In this document: one piece after another, positions 27,065 through 35,752 of the stretch
Numbering within the stretch: the first letter of the stretch is position 1
Layout: each line of letters starts with the position of its first letter
NCBI GenBank assembly: GCA_001870995.2
Contig: MLAV02000009.1
Location: 206,516 to 270,515, forward strand
Source of the DNA: Chitinophaga sp. CB10
GTDB taxonomy: Bacteria > Bacteroidota > Bacteroidia > Chitinophagales > Chitinophagaceae
Direction of reading: 5' to 3'
Length of the DNA: 64,000 nt
Notes under the pieces: model-generated
Databases searched by the model: none
What the model saw: only the letters and a program-made list of their open reading frames with translations
What the model was told of the DNA's origin: nothing
Translations under genes and position numbers: made by a program

Positions 27065-27560
27065 GGTCTATATTTTTGGTAAATGTTTCCAGGGTAATAT
27101 CATCGGAAGCGATGATGTGCTGCGACTGCTGGTAGAACGGCAGGCGCTCCGCCAGCTTCCTCTCCACGAATACCGCCAGCTCTTCATCGTCCAGGTCCTG
27201 AATCAGCGGGCGTTTGGACTTTTTCCGCGAAAGCCGCTCCACCATGGTAGGCACGGAAGGATTGATCCATACGGTTACGCCCCTTTCATTCATAAAATCC
27301 ATGTTATCCTGGAAGCAGGGCGTACCGCCGCCGCAGGAAATCAGGAATTTATCCTGCTTGGACAGTTCGCGTAACAACATACTCTCCTTTTCCCGGAAGT
27401 AGTCTTCCCCCTTCGTAGCAAAGATATCGCTGATGGCCATTTCTTCCGCTTCCACGATCACATCGTCGAGGTCGTAAAAAGGCAGGTTCCAGACTTCGGC
27501 GAGTTGTTTACCCCAATAGGATTTGCCGGCGCCCATAAAGCCGAGTAAGAATATTTTCAT
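27057..27560 (-). CDS. aroK: Shikimate kinase
   Basis: This cytoplasmic enzyme phosphorylates shikimate at O3 in the chorismate pathway. The 167-residue protein has the P-loop GFMGAGKSYWG (7-17), the shikimate-binding DLDDVI (Asp33, Asp35 region), FRE (Arg58) and CGGG (about residues 75-78), plus the lid region KKSKRPLI. The lysine-rich lid (SRKKSKRPLI) is a normal variant. It lies between the PPTase gene (13 bp upstream) and the overlapping DUF423 gene. Confidence 0.95.
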   Translation of the reverse strand: MKIFLLGFMGAGKSYWGKQLAEVWNLPFYDLDDVIVEAEEMAISDIFATKGEDYFREKESMLLRELSKQDKFLISCGGGTPCFQDNMDFMNERGVTVWINPSVPTMVERLSRKKSKRPLIQDLDDEELAVFVERKLAERLPFYQQSQHIIASDDITLETFTKNIDHA

Positions 27561-27573
27561 ATTAACGGTACAG

Positions 27574-28215
27574 TTAAGAATTAGTTTGACTTTCAGCAGC
27601 CGGATGTGTCCATGCCAGGCATAGGTCGTCTTCCAATATATATTGCAAATATAGTTGCGTATTTGTATCCGGCTTCACAAAATTGGCGGTAATAAATCCG
27701 GCCGGCATAAAGGGAAATGGTTGTAAACGCATATTCTCCCGGAAATCAACGCTGCCGAGGCCGTACCATTTAAACATCGCTTCTTTGGCGCTCCAGCAGA
27801 TGGTTTGGTGCTTCAGGGTATTCACCGGGTCAATAAAGGCCTGCTCTTCCGGCGAAAGGAATTTGCCGGATACGCGGCCAATCTTGGGCTGCACGCCCTC
27901 GATGTCAATCCCCACGGCCGCACGGCGGCTCACAATGGCGGCGGCATAATCGCCGCAATGGGAAATCGAAAAATGAAAACTGCCACACTGCAACAAAGGC
28001 TTACGGGTATCGGCCACTACCACTTCCTCCAAAGGAAAATCAGGAAACAGGGTGATGAGTAACAAGCGGCCGGCATAATGCTGTAAACGCTTGTGGGGGT
28101 GATGTATGGCCCTGCTAATGGTTATTTTCTCTTCAAAGAAGGCTTCTTGTTCACTAATTTTCCACAACCCCAGCCTGGTCTCCGGATCAATTTGTATGGT
28201 ACGTATTAATGGCAT
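27574..28215 (-). CDS. 4'-phosphopantetheinyl transferase (Sfp-like)
   Basis: It transfers the phosphopantetheine arm of CoA to a carrier-protein serine, activating acyl, peptidyl or aryl carrier proteins. The 213-residue, two-lobe length fits the Sfp type rather than the short AcpS type. Motifs are FSISHCGDYAAAIVS (84-97), VGIDIEGVQP with metal-binding Asp104 and Glu106, and WSAKEAMFKWYG with Glu145 and Lys149. The open frame continues up to a TTG at 28299 through a hydrophobic stretch, but the ATG at 28215 gives the conserved beginning. It heads the operon with aroK and DUF423; no carrier-protein gene is nearby. Confidence 0.88.
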   Translation of the reverse strand: MPLIRTIQIDPETRLGLWKISEQEAFFEEKITISRAIHHPHKRLQHYAGRLLLITLFPDFPLEEVVVADTRKPLLQCGSFHFSISHCGDYAAAIVSRRAAVGIDIEGVQPKIGRVSGKFLSPEEQAFIDPVNTLKHQTICWSAKEAMFKWYGLGSVDFRENMRLQPFPFMPAGFITANFVKPDTNTQLYLQYILEDDLCLAWTHPAAESQTNS

Positions 28216-28335
28216 ATCTTGCCAAATTAATAGAAAAAAGGTGAAAAAAAGCGCAATCCCTGCCGGTATTAGCTTTTCTTTAACCGCTTTTAACACCAAT
28301 CCGAATTACTAACAGCTAAAGCAAACACCTAGCAC

Positions 28336-28872
28336 ATGATTTTGTCAGACAAACGCATCTTGGAGGAAATTGAGAAAGGCACAATCGTGATTTCTCCGTT
28401 CGACCGGAAGTACCTGGGCACCAATTCCTACGACGTACACCTGGGCAAATACCTCGCTACCTACAAGAACCGCGTATTGGATGCACGCCAGCACAATGAA
28501 ATCGAACATTTCGAGATTCCTGAAGAAGGTTATGTGCTGCAACCAGGCACCCTTTACCTGGGTGTTACCCTCGAATACACCGAAACCCACGCCCATGTAC
28601 CCTTCCTGGAAGGTAAATCCAGCACCGGCCGCCTGGGCATTGATATCCACGCCACCGCCGGAAAAGGAGATGTGGGCTTCTGCAACACCTGGACGCTGGA
28701 AATATCCTGCGCCCAACCGGTACGCGTGTACGCAGGCATGCCGATCGGCCAGCTGATCTACTTCGTCGTGGAAGGCGATGTGGAAACTTTCTATAACAAG
28801 AAAGGCAACGCCAAATACAATGGCCGTACGGTAAGACCCGTGGAGAGCATGATGTGGAAAAACGAGTTTTAA
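28336..28872 (+). CDS. dcd: dCTP deaminase
   Basis: It converts dCTP to dUTP and ammonia, feeding dTMP synthesis. The 178-residue protein has the trimeric dUTPase-like fold with MILSDKRILEEIEKG at the start, the EGKSSTGRLGIDIHATAG signature (residues 92-109), and the GDVGFCNTWTLEISC block that carries the catalytic glutamate. It is monocistronic, divergent from the PPTase operon, and followed by a strong terminator. A bifunctional dCTP deaminase/dUTPase cannot be excluded without an alignment. Confidence 0.93.
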   Translation: MILSDKRILEEIEKGTIVISPFDRKYLGTNSYDVHLGKYLATYKNRVLDARQHNEIEHFEIPEEGYVLQPGTLYLGVTLEYTETHAHVPFLEGKSSTGRLGIDIHATAGKGDVGFCNTWTLEISCAQPVRVYAGMPIGQLIYFVVEGDVETFYNKKGNAKYNGRTVRPVESMMWKNEF

Positions 28873-28892
28873 TTTTTTTAAGATAGGAAATG

Positions 28893-28930
28893 AAAGAGGT
28901 TGCCGGGGTAACGGCAACCTCTTTTTTTAT
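28893..28930 (+). terminator. Terminator of dcd
   Basis: A 13-bp perfect stem (28893-28905 with 28912-28924) is followed by seven T residues in total. Confidence 0.9.
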
Positions 28931-28939
28931 GCGTATAGG

Positions 28940-29076
28940 GCGCAGGCGCTGCATGCTAACAGGAGTAACCTGGGCCTGCATGCTAATGGAAGTAACCTTG
29001 CGAGCGCAGCCTCTGCATGCTGACAGGAGTAACCTTGCGAGCGCAGCCCCTGCCTGCTAACGAAAATAACCTTGCG
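28940..29076. repeat. Degenerate 30-37 bp tandem repeat cluster (four copies)
   Basis: Four imperfect units begin at about 28940, 28974, 29004 and 29041. The fullest unit is 37 bp and contains CTGCATGCTGACAGGAGTAA followed by CCTTGCGAGCGCAG. The second unit lacks the first few bases. The units differ at a few positions each. The cluster fills the gap between the dcd terminator and the HD-Pnk stop codon. No coding sense is seen. Confidence 0.8.
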
Positions 29077-29118
29077 TCAGCTACCCATCGCACCATCCAA
29101 AGCCTTCTAAACAACCAC

Positions 29119-30225
29119 TCACTGCACGACATACTCCACAGCATGCGCCTCCGTTTGCCCCGGCGTTTCCAGCTTCCGCATCAGTTGCCGCAACGCTTTT
29201 TCCGGAATCGCATACTTACGCTGCGCATTCTGTTTTAGCAGCTTATCCGCCGGCGCTTCCACATACACGATCGTTACCTGCGCGCTGTACGTCATACAAA
29301 GGCTCACCAGCTGCTGCCGCATCTGCCGGGTAATGTTGGTCGCATTCCACACAAAGTTTTTACCCGCGCGCAGGTAGCCGCGCGCCAGCTCTTTGGCTTC
29401 CTGGATGATGGTGCCGTTGGCGCTCTTATCCGTCGGGTCCACTTTCTTTTCCCGGCGGAGGTTATCCGGCGATACCATGGCCCAGTCCTTATAATGCCGC
29501 TGCACATAGGTATCCTTACCGGCGCCCGGCAACCCGCTCATCAGCACCACCTGGCTGCCCGCAGCGGGGAACGGTACATAGTCCGGCGCTACGCCTTCTT
29601 TTTCCAGGTAGTTCATTTTCGCCGCCGGCGTGGCAAAGGCCTTCGGCTGCCCCCAGCATTGCTGCTCCCGGGCCAGCGCCTCAAAGCAATCGATCCGGTA
29701 CAGCAGCTCTTCCTGGTCGTTACAAATACGGCCCAGCACGTCCGCCCGTGCGAGGGTAGCCAGCAGGGAAGTATCCACGTCCAAACTGGCGCTGATCAAT
29801 GCTTTCACCGGATCGGGCTTATCAAATACCCAGAGCGGCAGGCCATGATACCGTATCAGCCATACAATCTGCTCGCGGATTTCAAACGGCGTGGGAATTT
29901 CTTCGTAGAGTATATTCCGGGCCGTCATCGCGCCGCGGCGCGCATGCCCGGGGGATACGATGCTGCCGTCGTCCAGGGTTTCCGTGGTGCTGAACTTCTC
30001 TACGTCGTGCAGCAGGGCGGCCGCCCAGAGCAGTTCCTGCTGCTGCGGCGGGAGTTGCCGCCAGGTCGGCAGCTGCTCCAGCGCCTCCACCACCATGCGC
30101 GTGTGGGTAGCCACGTCGCCTTCCGCGTGGTGGACAGGACTTTGCGGCACGCCTTCCATGCGGCTCACCCAGTAATAGGTATCGCGCAGGTGCGCCCAGG
30201 ATTTATTTTTATCGATGGTCCACAT
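29119..30225 (-). CDS. HD-Pnk: end-healing enzyme, HD phosphoesterase plus polynucleotide kinase
   Basis: A 368-residue two-domain protein. Residues 1-190 form an HD-type metal phosphohydrolase (His33/His41, HD at 73-74 in ALLHDVEK, Asp162 in ARADVLG). Residues 225-368 form a P-loop kinase with GLPGAGKDT (231-239), Asp254 in VSPDNLR and WNATNITRQMR, as in polynucleotide 5'-kinases. This architecture matches Runella slithyformis HD-Pnk, which removes 2',3'-cyclic or 3' phosphates and phosphorylates 5'-OH ends of broken RNA or DNA. The ATG at 30225 is chosen over 30240 because AAGGAGG (30237-30231) sits at ideal spacing before it. The start lies inside the ligase 3' end, so the two are translationally coupled. 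Confidence 0.88.
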   Translation of the reverse strand: MWTIDKNKSWAHLRDTYYWVSRMEGVPQSPVHHAEGDVATHTRMVVEALEQLPTWRQLPPQQQELLWAAALLHDVEKFSTTETLDDGSIVSPGHARRGAMTARNILYEEIPTPFEIREQIVWLIRYHGLPLWVFDKPDPVKALISASLDVDTSLLATLARADVLGRICNDQEELLYRIDCFEALAREQQCWGQPKAFATPAAKMNYLEKEGVAPDYVPFPAAGSQVVLMSGLPGAGKDTYVQRHYKDWAMVSPDNLRREKKVDPTDKSANGTIIQEAKELARGYLRAGKNFVWNATNITRQMRQQLVSLCMTYSAQVTIVYVEAPADKLLKQNAQRKYAIPEKALRQLMRKLETPGQTEAHAVEYVVQ

Positions 30226-30919
30226 AATTACCTCCTTCATAATTCAGCCGGGCCCTGCGCCAGTGGCGGGTCCAGTGCTGGTCTGTTTTCACGTGTCCTT
30301 TCCGGACGTATTTAAACACGTTGTTAGCAAATTCGCTTACCGGGTAGCCGTTCGCGTTACGGCTCACCAGTCCTTCCATGGTAGTAGGCCGGCCGGTAAC
30401 GGTATCGTAGGGGTCAAACGCTCCCCTGCCCTGCACCAGCGCCAGCGTTTCCTTTTCGAAATCTTCCCGTACAGGCGGCGGCGTTACCACCGCTATTACC
30501 GGCACGGTTGGCAGGTCCAGCATATTGGCGTAAAATACCGTCTCTTCCCAGCTGAGCCAGCGGTCGTGCTCACGAATGGCGAAGACGTAAAAATGATGAT
30601 CCAGGTTCCTGTACTCAATAGAATGTACGGCGTACAGGTTTTCCAGGAAAATCTCAAGGTCGCCGAGGTCGTTGCGCACCTGGTTCCAGTAAGTGCGGAT
30701 GGAGGCCGTCCACGCGGATGTGGTAGGCGCTGCATGCGAACGCGCAAAAACGCCGTGCCGGGAAAGACAGTTATTCTCTCCATCCAGTTTCTCCGTATGA
30801 ATAATTTGCGGGAGCTGCTTCAGCGCATCCCAGTAGTTATATTGAATACGATCGTCGCTGGTAGTCCCGGGAGAAAACGGGTAATGCCAGGTACGGCCGT
30901 ACTTTTGTGAAATTGCCAT
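30209..30919 (-). CDS. ATP-dependent RNA ligase family protein
   Basis: A 236-residue covalent nucleotidyltransferase that seals 3'-OH/5'-phosphate breaks. The nucleotidyl-accepting lysine is Lys44 in motif I (EKLDGEN). Other motifs are Ia (GVFARSH), III (HFYVFAIRE), IV (MEGLVSRN) and V (VFKYVRK). The compact size means little beyond the catalytic core. It overlaps HD-Pnk by 17 bp and is upstream of it. The pair supplies both healing (HD-Pnk) and sealing (ligase), an operon known from several bacterial phyla. The physiological substrate (tRNA cut by toxins, other RNA, or DNA) cannot be told from sequence. Confidence 0.87.
   Translation of the reverse strand: MAISQKYGRTWHYPFSPGTTSDDRIQYNYWDALKQLPQIIHTEKLDGENNCLSRHGVFARSHAAPTTSAWTASIRTYWNQVRNDLGDLEIFLENLYAVHSIEYRNLDHHFYVFAIREHDRWLSWEETVFYANMLDLPTVPVIAVVTPPPVREDFEKETLALVQGRGAFDPYDTVTGRPTTMEGLVSRNANGYPVSEFANNVFKYVRKGHVKTDQHWTRHWRRARLNYEGGNYVDHR
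30231..30237 (-). promoter_or_regulatory. Strong Shine-Dalgarno sequence of HD-Pnk
   Basis: AAGGAGG on the minus strand is separated by five bases from the ATG at 30225 and is embedded in the last codons of the ligase gene. Bacteroidota rarely use such strong Shine-Dalgarno sites. It decides the start and suggests coupled translation. Confidence 0.8.
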
Positions 30920-31136
30920 GATGATGGATTGGAGTAAACAATAAAATCACAGGCCGCTTCCGGAGGAGCGACTAAGGCTGGAAATTAATATGCCTGCGAT
31001 ATTACATGGCGCAAAGTTTTGCAGATTTAAGTTTTAAATGCGGTGCAAAAATACATAAAATAACCATCCATGTATAACAATCCCTGCCGCATGCCTCAAA
31101 AATAGTATCTTACGGCACAACGTTTAAAAGTCTGCA

Positions 31137-32888
31137 ATGAGAAACATCTTACTATGCGCAGCTGCAGCGGCATCCCTCGCTGCCTGCAACAATGGCAACA
31201 GCACCGGCAAAGGCGCCGGGGCTGACAGTGCCGTCAACCAGGCATTTGCCGCTTATCAGCAACATTTTATCGATGACCTCTGGAAGGAGAATCCCGGATG
31301 GGCCACCAGTGTGGGCTATCACAAGTATGACAGCGTGCTGGTTGTGCGCGACGAAGCAGCCACCCAGGCCACCCTCGCCTTCAGCGCCCGCCACCTGGAT
31401 TCCCTGAAAAAATACAACCCCGATCAACTGACCGATGCCAATAAAATCGATTATCATTTGATGGAGGACTACCTTAATTCCAACGTATGGGCCATCAGGG
31501 AATTGAAGTCCAACGAATGGGACCCTTCTGAATTCAATATCAGCGGCGGTTTTGCAACAATACTCAACGAAAATTACGCGCCACTGGAAAGCAGGTTGCG
31601 CAGCTTTTATGCACGGCTCAAAAACGTGCCGGCCTATTATGCGGCCGCCAAAGCGCAGGTAAAGGACCCGGTGCCTGAACTGCAGCAGCTGGCCGTTGAT
31701 CAGAATAACGGAGGCGCTTCCATCTTTGAAAAGGACTTTGCAGACTCGCTCAAAAACACCAGCTTTTCCGCCGGTGAAAAGAAAGCGATGCTGGCCAGCG
31801 CACAGGCTGCCGCCGCTGCAATGAAGGACTATGCCAGGTGGCTGGCGGCGCTGAAACCAGCCAACCCGCGCAGCTTCCGCCTGGGCAAAACTTTATACGA
31901 CCAGAAGTTCAGGTACGCCGTACAGTCGTCCTACACGGCGGAGCAGATCTACGATTCCGCTATTGCGCGCAAAAAGTACGTGCATGGGGAAATGACGCGC
32001 ATCAGTCGCGAACTCTGGCCTAAGTATTTCGGCAAAGCCCCGATGCCGGCTGATTCCCTGGAATTGATCGGCCGTATGATCGATACCCTGAGCGTGCAAC
32101 ACGTTAAGCCTGCGGAGTTCCAGTCTGCCATAGAAAAACAGATCCCGGAGCTGGTACAATTCATCAAGGAAAAGGACCTGCTCTACCTCGATCCTTCCAA
32201 ACCGCTTGTAGTGCGCAAGGAGCCGGCGTATATGGCCGGTGTGGCCGGCGCTTCCATCAGCGCGCCTGGCCCGTACGACAAGGGCGGCAACACCTATTAC
32301 AACGTGGGTAGCCTCGAAGGCTGGCCTGCCGCGCAGGCGGAAAGTTACCTGCGGGAATACAATCATTACATCATGCAAATCCTGGATATACACGAGGCTA
32401 TCCCCGGCCACTACACGCAGCTGGTGTACGCCAACCAGTCGCCAAGCCTCATCAAATCCATCATGGGCAACGGCGCGATGATCGAAGGCTGGGCCGTATA
32501 TACCGAGCAAATGATGCTGGAAAACGGCTATGGCAACAATGCGCCTGAGATGTGGCTGATGTGGTACAAATGGAACCTCCGCACGGTTTGCAATACCATC
32601 CTCGATTACAGCGTGCATGTGAAAAATATGAGCAGGGAAGACGCGCTGCACCTGCTGACCAAAGAGGCCTTCCAGCAACAGGCAGAGGCAGAAGGAAAGT
32701 GGCGCCGGGTAACGGTTTCCAGCGTACAGCTCACGTTTTATTATACCGGTTACAAAGAGATCATCGACCTCCGCGAAGCCTATAAAAAGAAAATGGGCAG
32801 CGACTATAAACTAAAAACATTCAACGAGAAATTCCTCAGCTACGGCAGTGCGCCGGTAATGTACATCCGGCAGCTGATGTTGCAGTAA
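31137..32888 (+). CDS. DUF885 family lipoprotein, probable metallopeptidase
   Basis: A 583-residue protein with a lipoprotein signal (LAAC, Cys17). DUF885 proteins are long helical proteins with a gapped zinc-binding motif, here HEAIPGH (His419, Glu420, His425), followed by MIEGWAVYTEQMMLE, which carries another conserved glutamate. The shape resembles M3-like or M32-like peptidases, but few members have a known substrate. It is monocistronic with a strong bidirectional terminator downstream and lies divergent from the repair operon. Confidence 0.85.
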   Translation: MRNILLCAAAAASLAACNNGNSTGKGAGADSAVNQAFAAYQQHFIDDLWKENPGWATSVGYHKYDSVLVVRDEAATQATLAFSARHLDSLKKYNPDQLTDANKIDYHLMEDYLNSNVWAIRELKSNEWDPSEFNISGGFATILNENYAPLESRLRSFYARLKNVPAYYAAAKAQVKDPVPELQQLAVDQNNGGASIFEKDFADSLKNTSFSAGEKKAMLASAQAAAAAMKDYARWLAALKPANPRSFRLGKTLYDQKFRYAVQSSYTAEQIYDSAIARKKYVHGEMTRISRELWPKYFGKAPMPADSLELIGRMIDTLSVQHVKPAEFQSAIEKQIPELVQFIKEKDLLYLDPSKPLVVRKEPAYMAGVAGASISAPGPYDKGGNTYYNVGSLEGWPAAQAESYLREYNHYIMQILDIHEAIPGHYTQLVYANQSPSLIKSIMGNGAMIEGWAVYTEQMMLENGYGNNAPEMWLMWYKWNLRTVCNTILDYSVHVKNMSREDALHLLTKEAFQQQAEAEGKWRRVTVSSVQLTFYYTGYKEIIDLREAYKKKMGSDYKLKTFNEKFLSYGSAPVMYIRQLMLQ

Positions 32889-32907
32889 CTTATCCTTCCC
32901 GGAAATA

Positions 32908-32940
32908 AAAAACGACTGTCGTTTGACAGTCGTTTTTTTT
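32908..32940. terminator. Bidirectional terminator
   Basis: AAAAACGACTGTC (32908-32920) pairs perfectly with GACAGTCGTTTTT (32925-32937) around a 4-nt loop. A and T runs flank both sides. It lies between the convergent DUF885 and DUF1080 genes. Confidence 0.9.
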
Positions 32941-33071
32941 ATTTGTTGGGGAGAAGATTTAATCCCGCGGAGGAACAAAGTCCCGTACCAGGAACGGCCG
33001 CGCCGCGCAACCTGCCGGATCACTGCCATGCACCAAACCGGCAGCGCTCCTTCCTTACCCCCAGTGCAGTA

Positions 33072-33923
33072 TTATTTATTGAACTTTCTTTTTTGCAGCA
33101 ATTCAATCACCTTCGCCAGCTTCTTAGGATCGTGTACATATGGCGATAGGTCGAACAGTTCTACCTTCCGGAAGGCTACAGGATGGCTTTCGCTCTGCAG
33201 GGAAATAGAGCCTTCCGTTAGAGGCTTGCCATCTATCTTCACTTTAGGATCATAGTTACTTACGCTGCCACCGCCGATTTGCGGCTTGTTATATACGATC
33301 ACGGTATCGGTACCGGCTATATGCTTAATCACCGAATCCCCGATCACCAAAGCTTCCGCGTGTACCCACTGATCGCCCGCATAGGTTTTGGAAGTAGAAC
33401 TGATGCAGTGATCGGTAATGAGTTTTTTATTCATGACTACATTGGTACCCGGCGTGCAGAGGTTACCGGTAGTACGCGGGTCCTTACCGTTGCCGCCGAG
33501 CAGTTGCTCTTCGAGGGAGATAGGGAAATCCTGGTCCTTACCCATGGTATTGGCCGGCTGGCCGTGCAGCATGATGCCGCTGTTGCGGAAAGCCCATCCC
33601 GGCCCGCCTTTCACCTGGTCCCCGGTAAACTGGTAGTCCACCACGATGAGGTAGGCAGCGTATGGCTTCTTATAAAAAATGTGTCCGTACTGTTCATCGA
33701 AAGCAGTGTATTGGTCGTATCTCACACGGAGTTCACCATTTTCCACCCGGAAGGTATTGCCAAAATTATCGTTGAGATCATGGCCTTTGATTTTGATATC
33801 CCAATCCTTCAAATCCTTTCCATTGAACATTTTCACCCATTTGGAAGGCGCAATGTCCTTTTCGGTCTGAGCATAGCCGCCAACAGCGGAAAAAAGCAAT
33901 AACGTGGTAAGAAATTTTTTCAT
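33072..33923 (-). CDS. DUF1080 (3-keto-disaccharide hydrolase domain) secreted protein
   Basis: A 283-residue exported protein (signal MKKFLTTLLLFSAVGGYAQ). The DUF1080 beta-sandwich is recognised by KWVKMFNGKDLKDWDIKIKG at the start, NTFRVENGELRVRYDQ, GWAFRNSGIMLHGQ, SLEEQLLGGNG and LTEGSISLQSESHPVAFRKVELFDL at the end. DUF1080 relatives in Bacteroidota are often part of sugar-degradation loci, acting on 3-ketoglucosides. No such neighbours are found here, so the substrate is open. The longer frame reaches 34001, but ATG 33923 gives the signal peptide. Confidence 0.87.
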   Translation of the reverse strand: MKKFLTTLLLFSAVGGYAQTEKDIAPSKWVKMFNGKDLKDWDIKIKGHDLNDNFGNTFRVENGELRVRYDQYTAFDEQYGHIFYKKPYAAYLIVVDYQFTGDQVKGGPGWAFRNSGIMLHGQPANTMGKDQDFPISLEEQLLGGNGKDPRTTGNLCTPGTNVVMNKKLITDHCISSTSKTYAGDQWVHAEALVIGDSVIKHIAGTDTVIVYNKPQIGGGSVSNYDPKVKIDGKPLTEGSISLQSESHPVAFRKVELFDLSPYVHDPKKLAKVIELLQKRKFNK

Positions 33924-34103
33924 CTGTGCATAGTTTGTAATGGGTAAGATAATAAAAATTCCCGCTGGCGTACTGTGTAATATTTTGCGCAACGTACCCA
34001 TCTTTCCACATAAAGAAGAAATTATAGCATATCTAGCGCCGTAATTATCAAAATGTTAAATAATTGCAAGGTTTTAGAGGGGTGTATCATCAAACGATGC
34101 TTT

Positions 34104-34826
34104 ATGATGAAAAATAACCAGTTGAATGGTCAGGCTCAGCCAGAAGCAGGACTGTTGTATAAAGGCTCAAGTATTATTAATGTAAGTCCGGAAGGACGTT
34201 TGGTATCTATATTTTCAGGTGCGTGGCTGTTGGGCTCTGCCATTAGCAAGGTGGATAAGAAGCCGGTGAAGAGCCTGCTGAAACTGATTGGCGCAGGTTA
34301 TTTACTGTACCGCGGTATTTCCGGCAACAGCCTGGTGAACGGGTTGCTGGGCAAGCGGAAACCGGATAAGCACACCCGCGCGGTGAACATCCGTACCACC
34401 ATCATGATCGATAATCCACGGGAAGAAGTGTATTATTTCTGGCGGCAGCTGAGTAACCTGCCCGTATTTATGAAGCACCTGCAAACAGTGGAGGAATACG
34501 ACCCGCTGCATTCCCACTGGGTGGTAAAAGGCCCTGGCGGCATTGGTACGCTGGAGTGGGACGCGGAAATTGTGAAAGAATATCCCGGCGAGTTCCTGGG
34601 ATGGAGGTCCTTACCGGGCAGCAGCATTGCCACCGCCGGCCGGGTAACGTTCATGGATATTCCGGGAGGCGGCACCGCGGTGGATGTGATGCTGACCTAT
34701 CGCGCCCCGGCAGGCTACCTGGGCAGCGGACTGGCCTGGTTGCTGAATCCCGCCTTTGAGAACATGATTGTGAATGATATCAAACGCTTTAAATATTTTA
34801 TGGAAACCGGCGAAACGGCAAGTTGA
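34104..34826 (+). CDS. SRPBCC (START-like) family protein
   Basis: A 240-residue protein. The N-terminal third contains a glycine-rich hydrophobic stretch (VSIFSGAWLLGSA, LIGAGYLLYRGISGNSLVNGLLG), probably a membrane-associated hairpin. From about residue 90 there is an SRPBCC/polyketide-cyclase-like domain (VNIRTTIMIDNPREEVYYFW, NLPVFMKHLQTVEEYD, WRSLPGSSIATAGRVTF, MLTYRAPAGYLGSGLAWLL) that forms a lipid or small-molecule pocket. Similar proteins are common in Bacteroidota stress loci with a YtxH protein nearby, as here (next gene). The start is uncertain: ATGs occur at 34053, 34104 and 34107. Confidence 0.75.
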   Translation: MMKNNQLNGQAQPEAGLLYKGSSIINVSPEGRLVSIFSGAWLLGSAISKVDKKPVKSLLKLIGAGYLLYRGISGNSLVNGLLGKRKPDKHTRAVNIRTTIMIDNPREEVYYFWRQLSNLPVFMKHLQTVEEYDPLHSHWVVKGPGGIGTLEWDAEIVKEYPGEFLGWRSLPGSSIATAGRVTFMDIPGGGTAVDVMLTYRAPAGYLGSGLAWLLNPAFENMIVNDIKRFKYFMETGETAS

Positions 34827-34844
34827 GCCTGTCATTTTGCATAA

Positions 34845-34881
34845 AAAAAACGACTGACGCTTTTTGCATCAGTCGTTTTTT
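34845..34881. terminator. Bidirectional terminator
   Basis: AAAAAACGACTGA (34845-34857) pairs with TCAGTCGTTTTTT (34869-34881). It lies between the convergent SRPBCC and YtxH genes. Confidence 0.88.
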
Positions 34882-34967
34882 ATTTACCTGTATATGGCAG
34901 ATTGTTTTGATTGTTCCTGTTTGCCGGCGTAAGCCGGAAGCCCGCCGGGTACCGTTGCCGGCAGCCA

Positions 34968-35282
34968 TTAAGAGAGCGCTTCCTTCTTAGCTTCTTTCTT
35001 AAAGTTGTTGTAGGTGTCTTTGCTGGCGTTAATGAGTTTCAGTACTTTTTCGCGCACATCCTCACTGAGGCCGGTCACTTCTTTATCGAAGATATCTTTC
35101 AGTTCATCGAGGTCGCCCGCGCCTTTACCTACAAGTTTGTTGACTTTGCGGCGCCATTTTCCAGCGGTGTACCTGATTTTGTTGCGGGTTCCTTCGCCAC
35201 TGTCCGGGGCTGTCAATACGCCTATAATCAAGCCGGCAGTTAGTCCGGCCAATGCTCCTGCTAAAAATTTGGTAGTAGACAT
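34968..35282 (-). CDS. YtxH domain protein
   Basis: A 104-residue protein. The N-terminal helix (FLAGALAGLTAGLIIGVLTAPDSGEGTR) is the YtxH glycine-zipper-like membrane segment, followed by KIRYTAGKWRRKVNKL and a charged amphipathic helix. YtxH proteins are small envelope proteins linked to general stress in other bacteria, with unknown mechanism. The ATG at 35282 starts directly before the hydrophobic segment; the frame extends nine codons further. It faces the SRPBCC gene. Confidence 0.78.
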   Translation of the reverse strand: MSTTKFLAGALAGLTAGLIIGVLTAPDSGEGTRNKIRYTAGKWRRKVNKLVGKGAGDLDELKDIFDKEVTGLSEDVREKVLKLINASKDTYNNFKKEAKKEALS

Positions 35283-35752
35283 AAACACTGGTTTTTTATG
35301 GTTTAACAAATCATCCCAGCACTTAGTTCAGTAGTGCTGCACCCCCAAATTTTCAAATATTAGGCCAAGAATGGCCCAATAGACTACATAGGCTGAATTA
35401 GTGATTCAATCAACATTAAAAACCGTCTAAATATATTTTTATTAAACCAGTAAGAACGTTTGCTCGTTGACGTTATATTTTTCTTTTGGGTAAGACCTAC
35501 TAAAAAGTTCTACAGCTCTCAGTTCAGTAACGGGAATTCATCGTCAAAAAAAGACCAAAAAAACAGCCGGAACAATATCAACGTTTTGACATCGTTCCGG
35601 CTATGTGGATAAGATAAGCGAGTAGATAATGGAATTTATAAAGTCAAACGGAGCAGTAAAATAATCAGGATTTTTTGTTTTTCAAAACTTTTTGAAAGAA
35701 ACGAAAATAATAAAATAATTTAAAAAGTCCTGGCGCCGTTATCACCTCCCTC
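35283..35752. other. Intergenic region with one terminator
   Basis: A 470-bp AT-rich gap between two minus-strand genes. It contains the terminator for the upstream TlpA-like gene (35565-35602) and, further left, the expected promoter of the YtxH gene. A short GGCC...GGCC hairpin near 35360-35380 is weak. No gene is apparent. Confidence 0.5.
35565..35602 (-). terminator. Terminator of the TlpA-like gene
   Basis: AGCCGGAAC (35565-35573) pairs with GTTCCGGCT (35594-35602) across a 20-nt loop. On the minus strand it is followed by GTTTTTTTGG. It is about 150 bp after the stop codon. Confidence 0.65.

Noticed and set aside
28940..29076. CRISPR array
   Set aside because: Units are imperfect and directly adjacent, with no unique spacers, and no cas genes are present.
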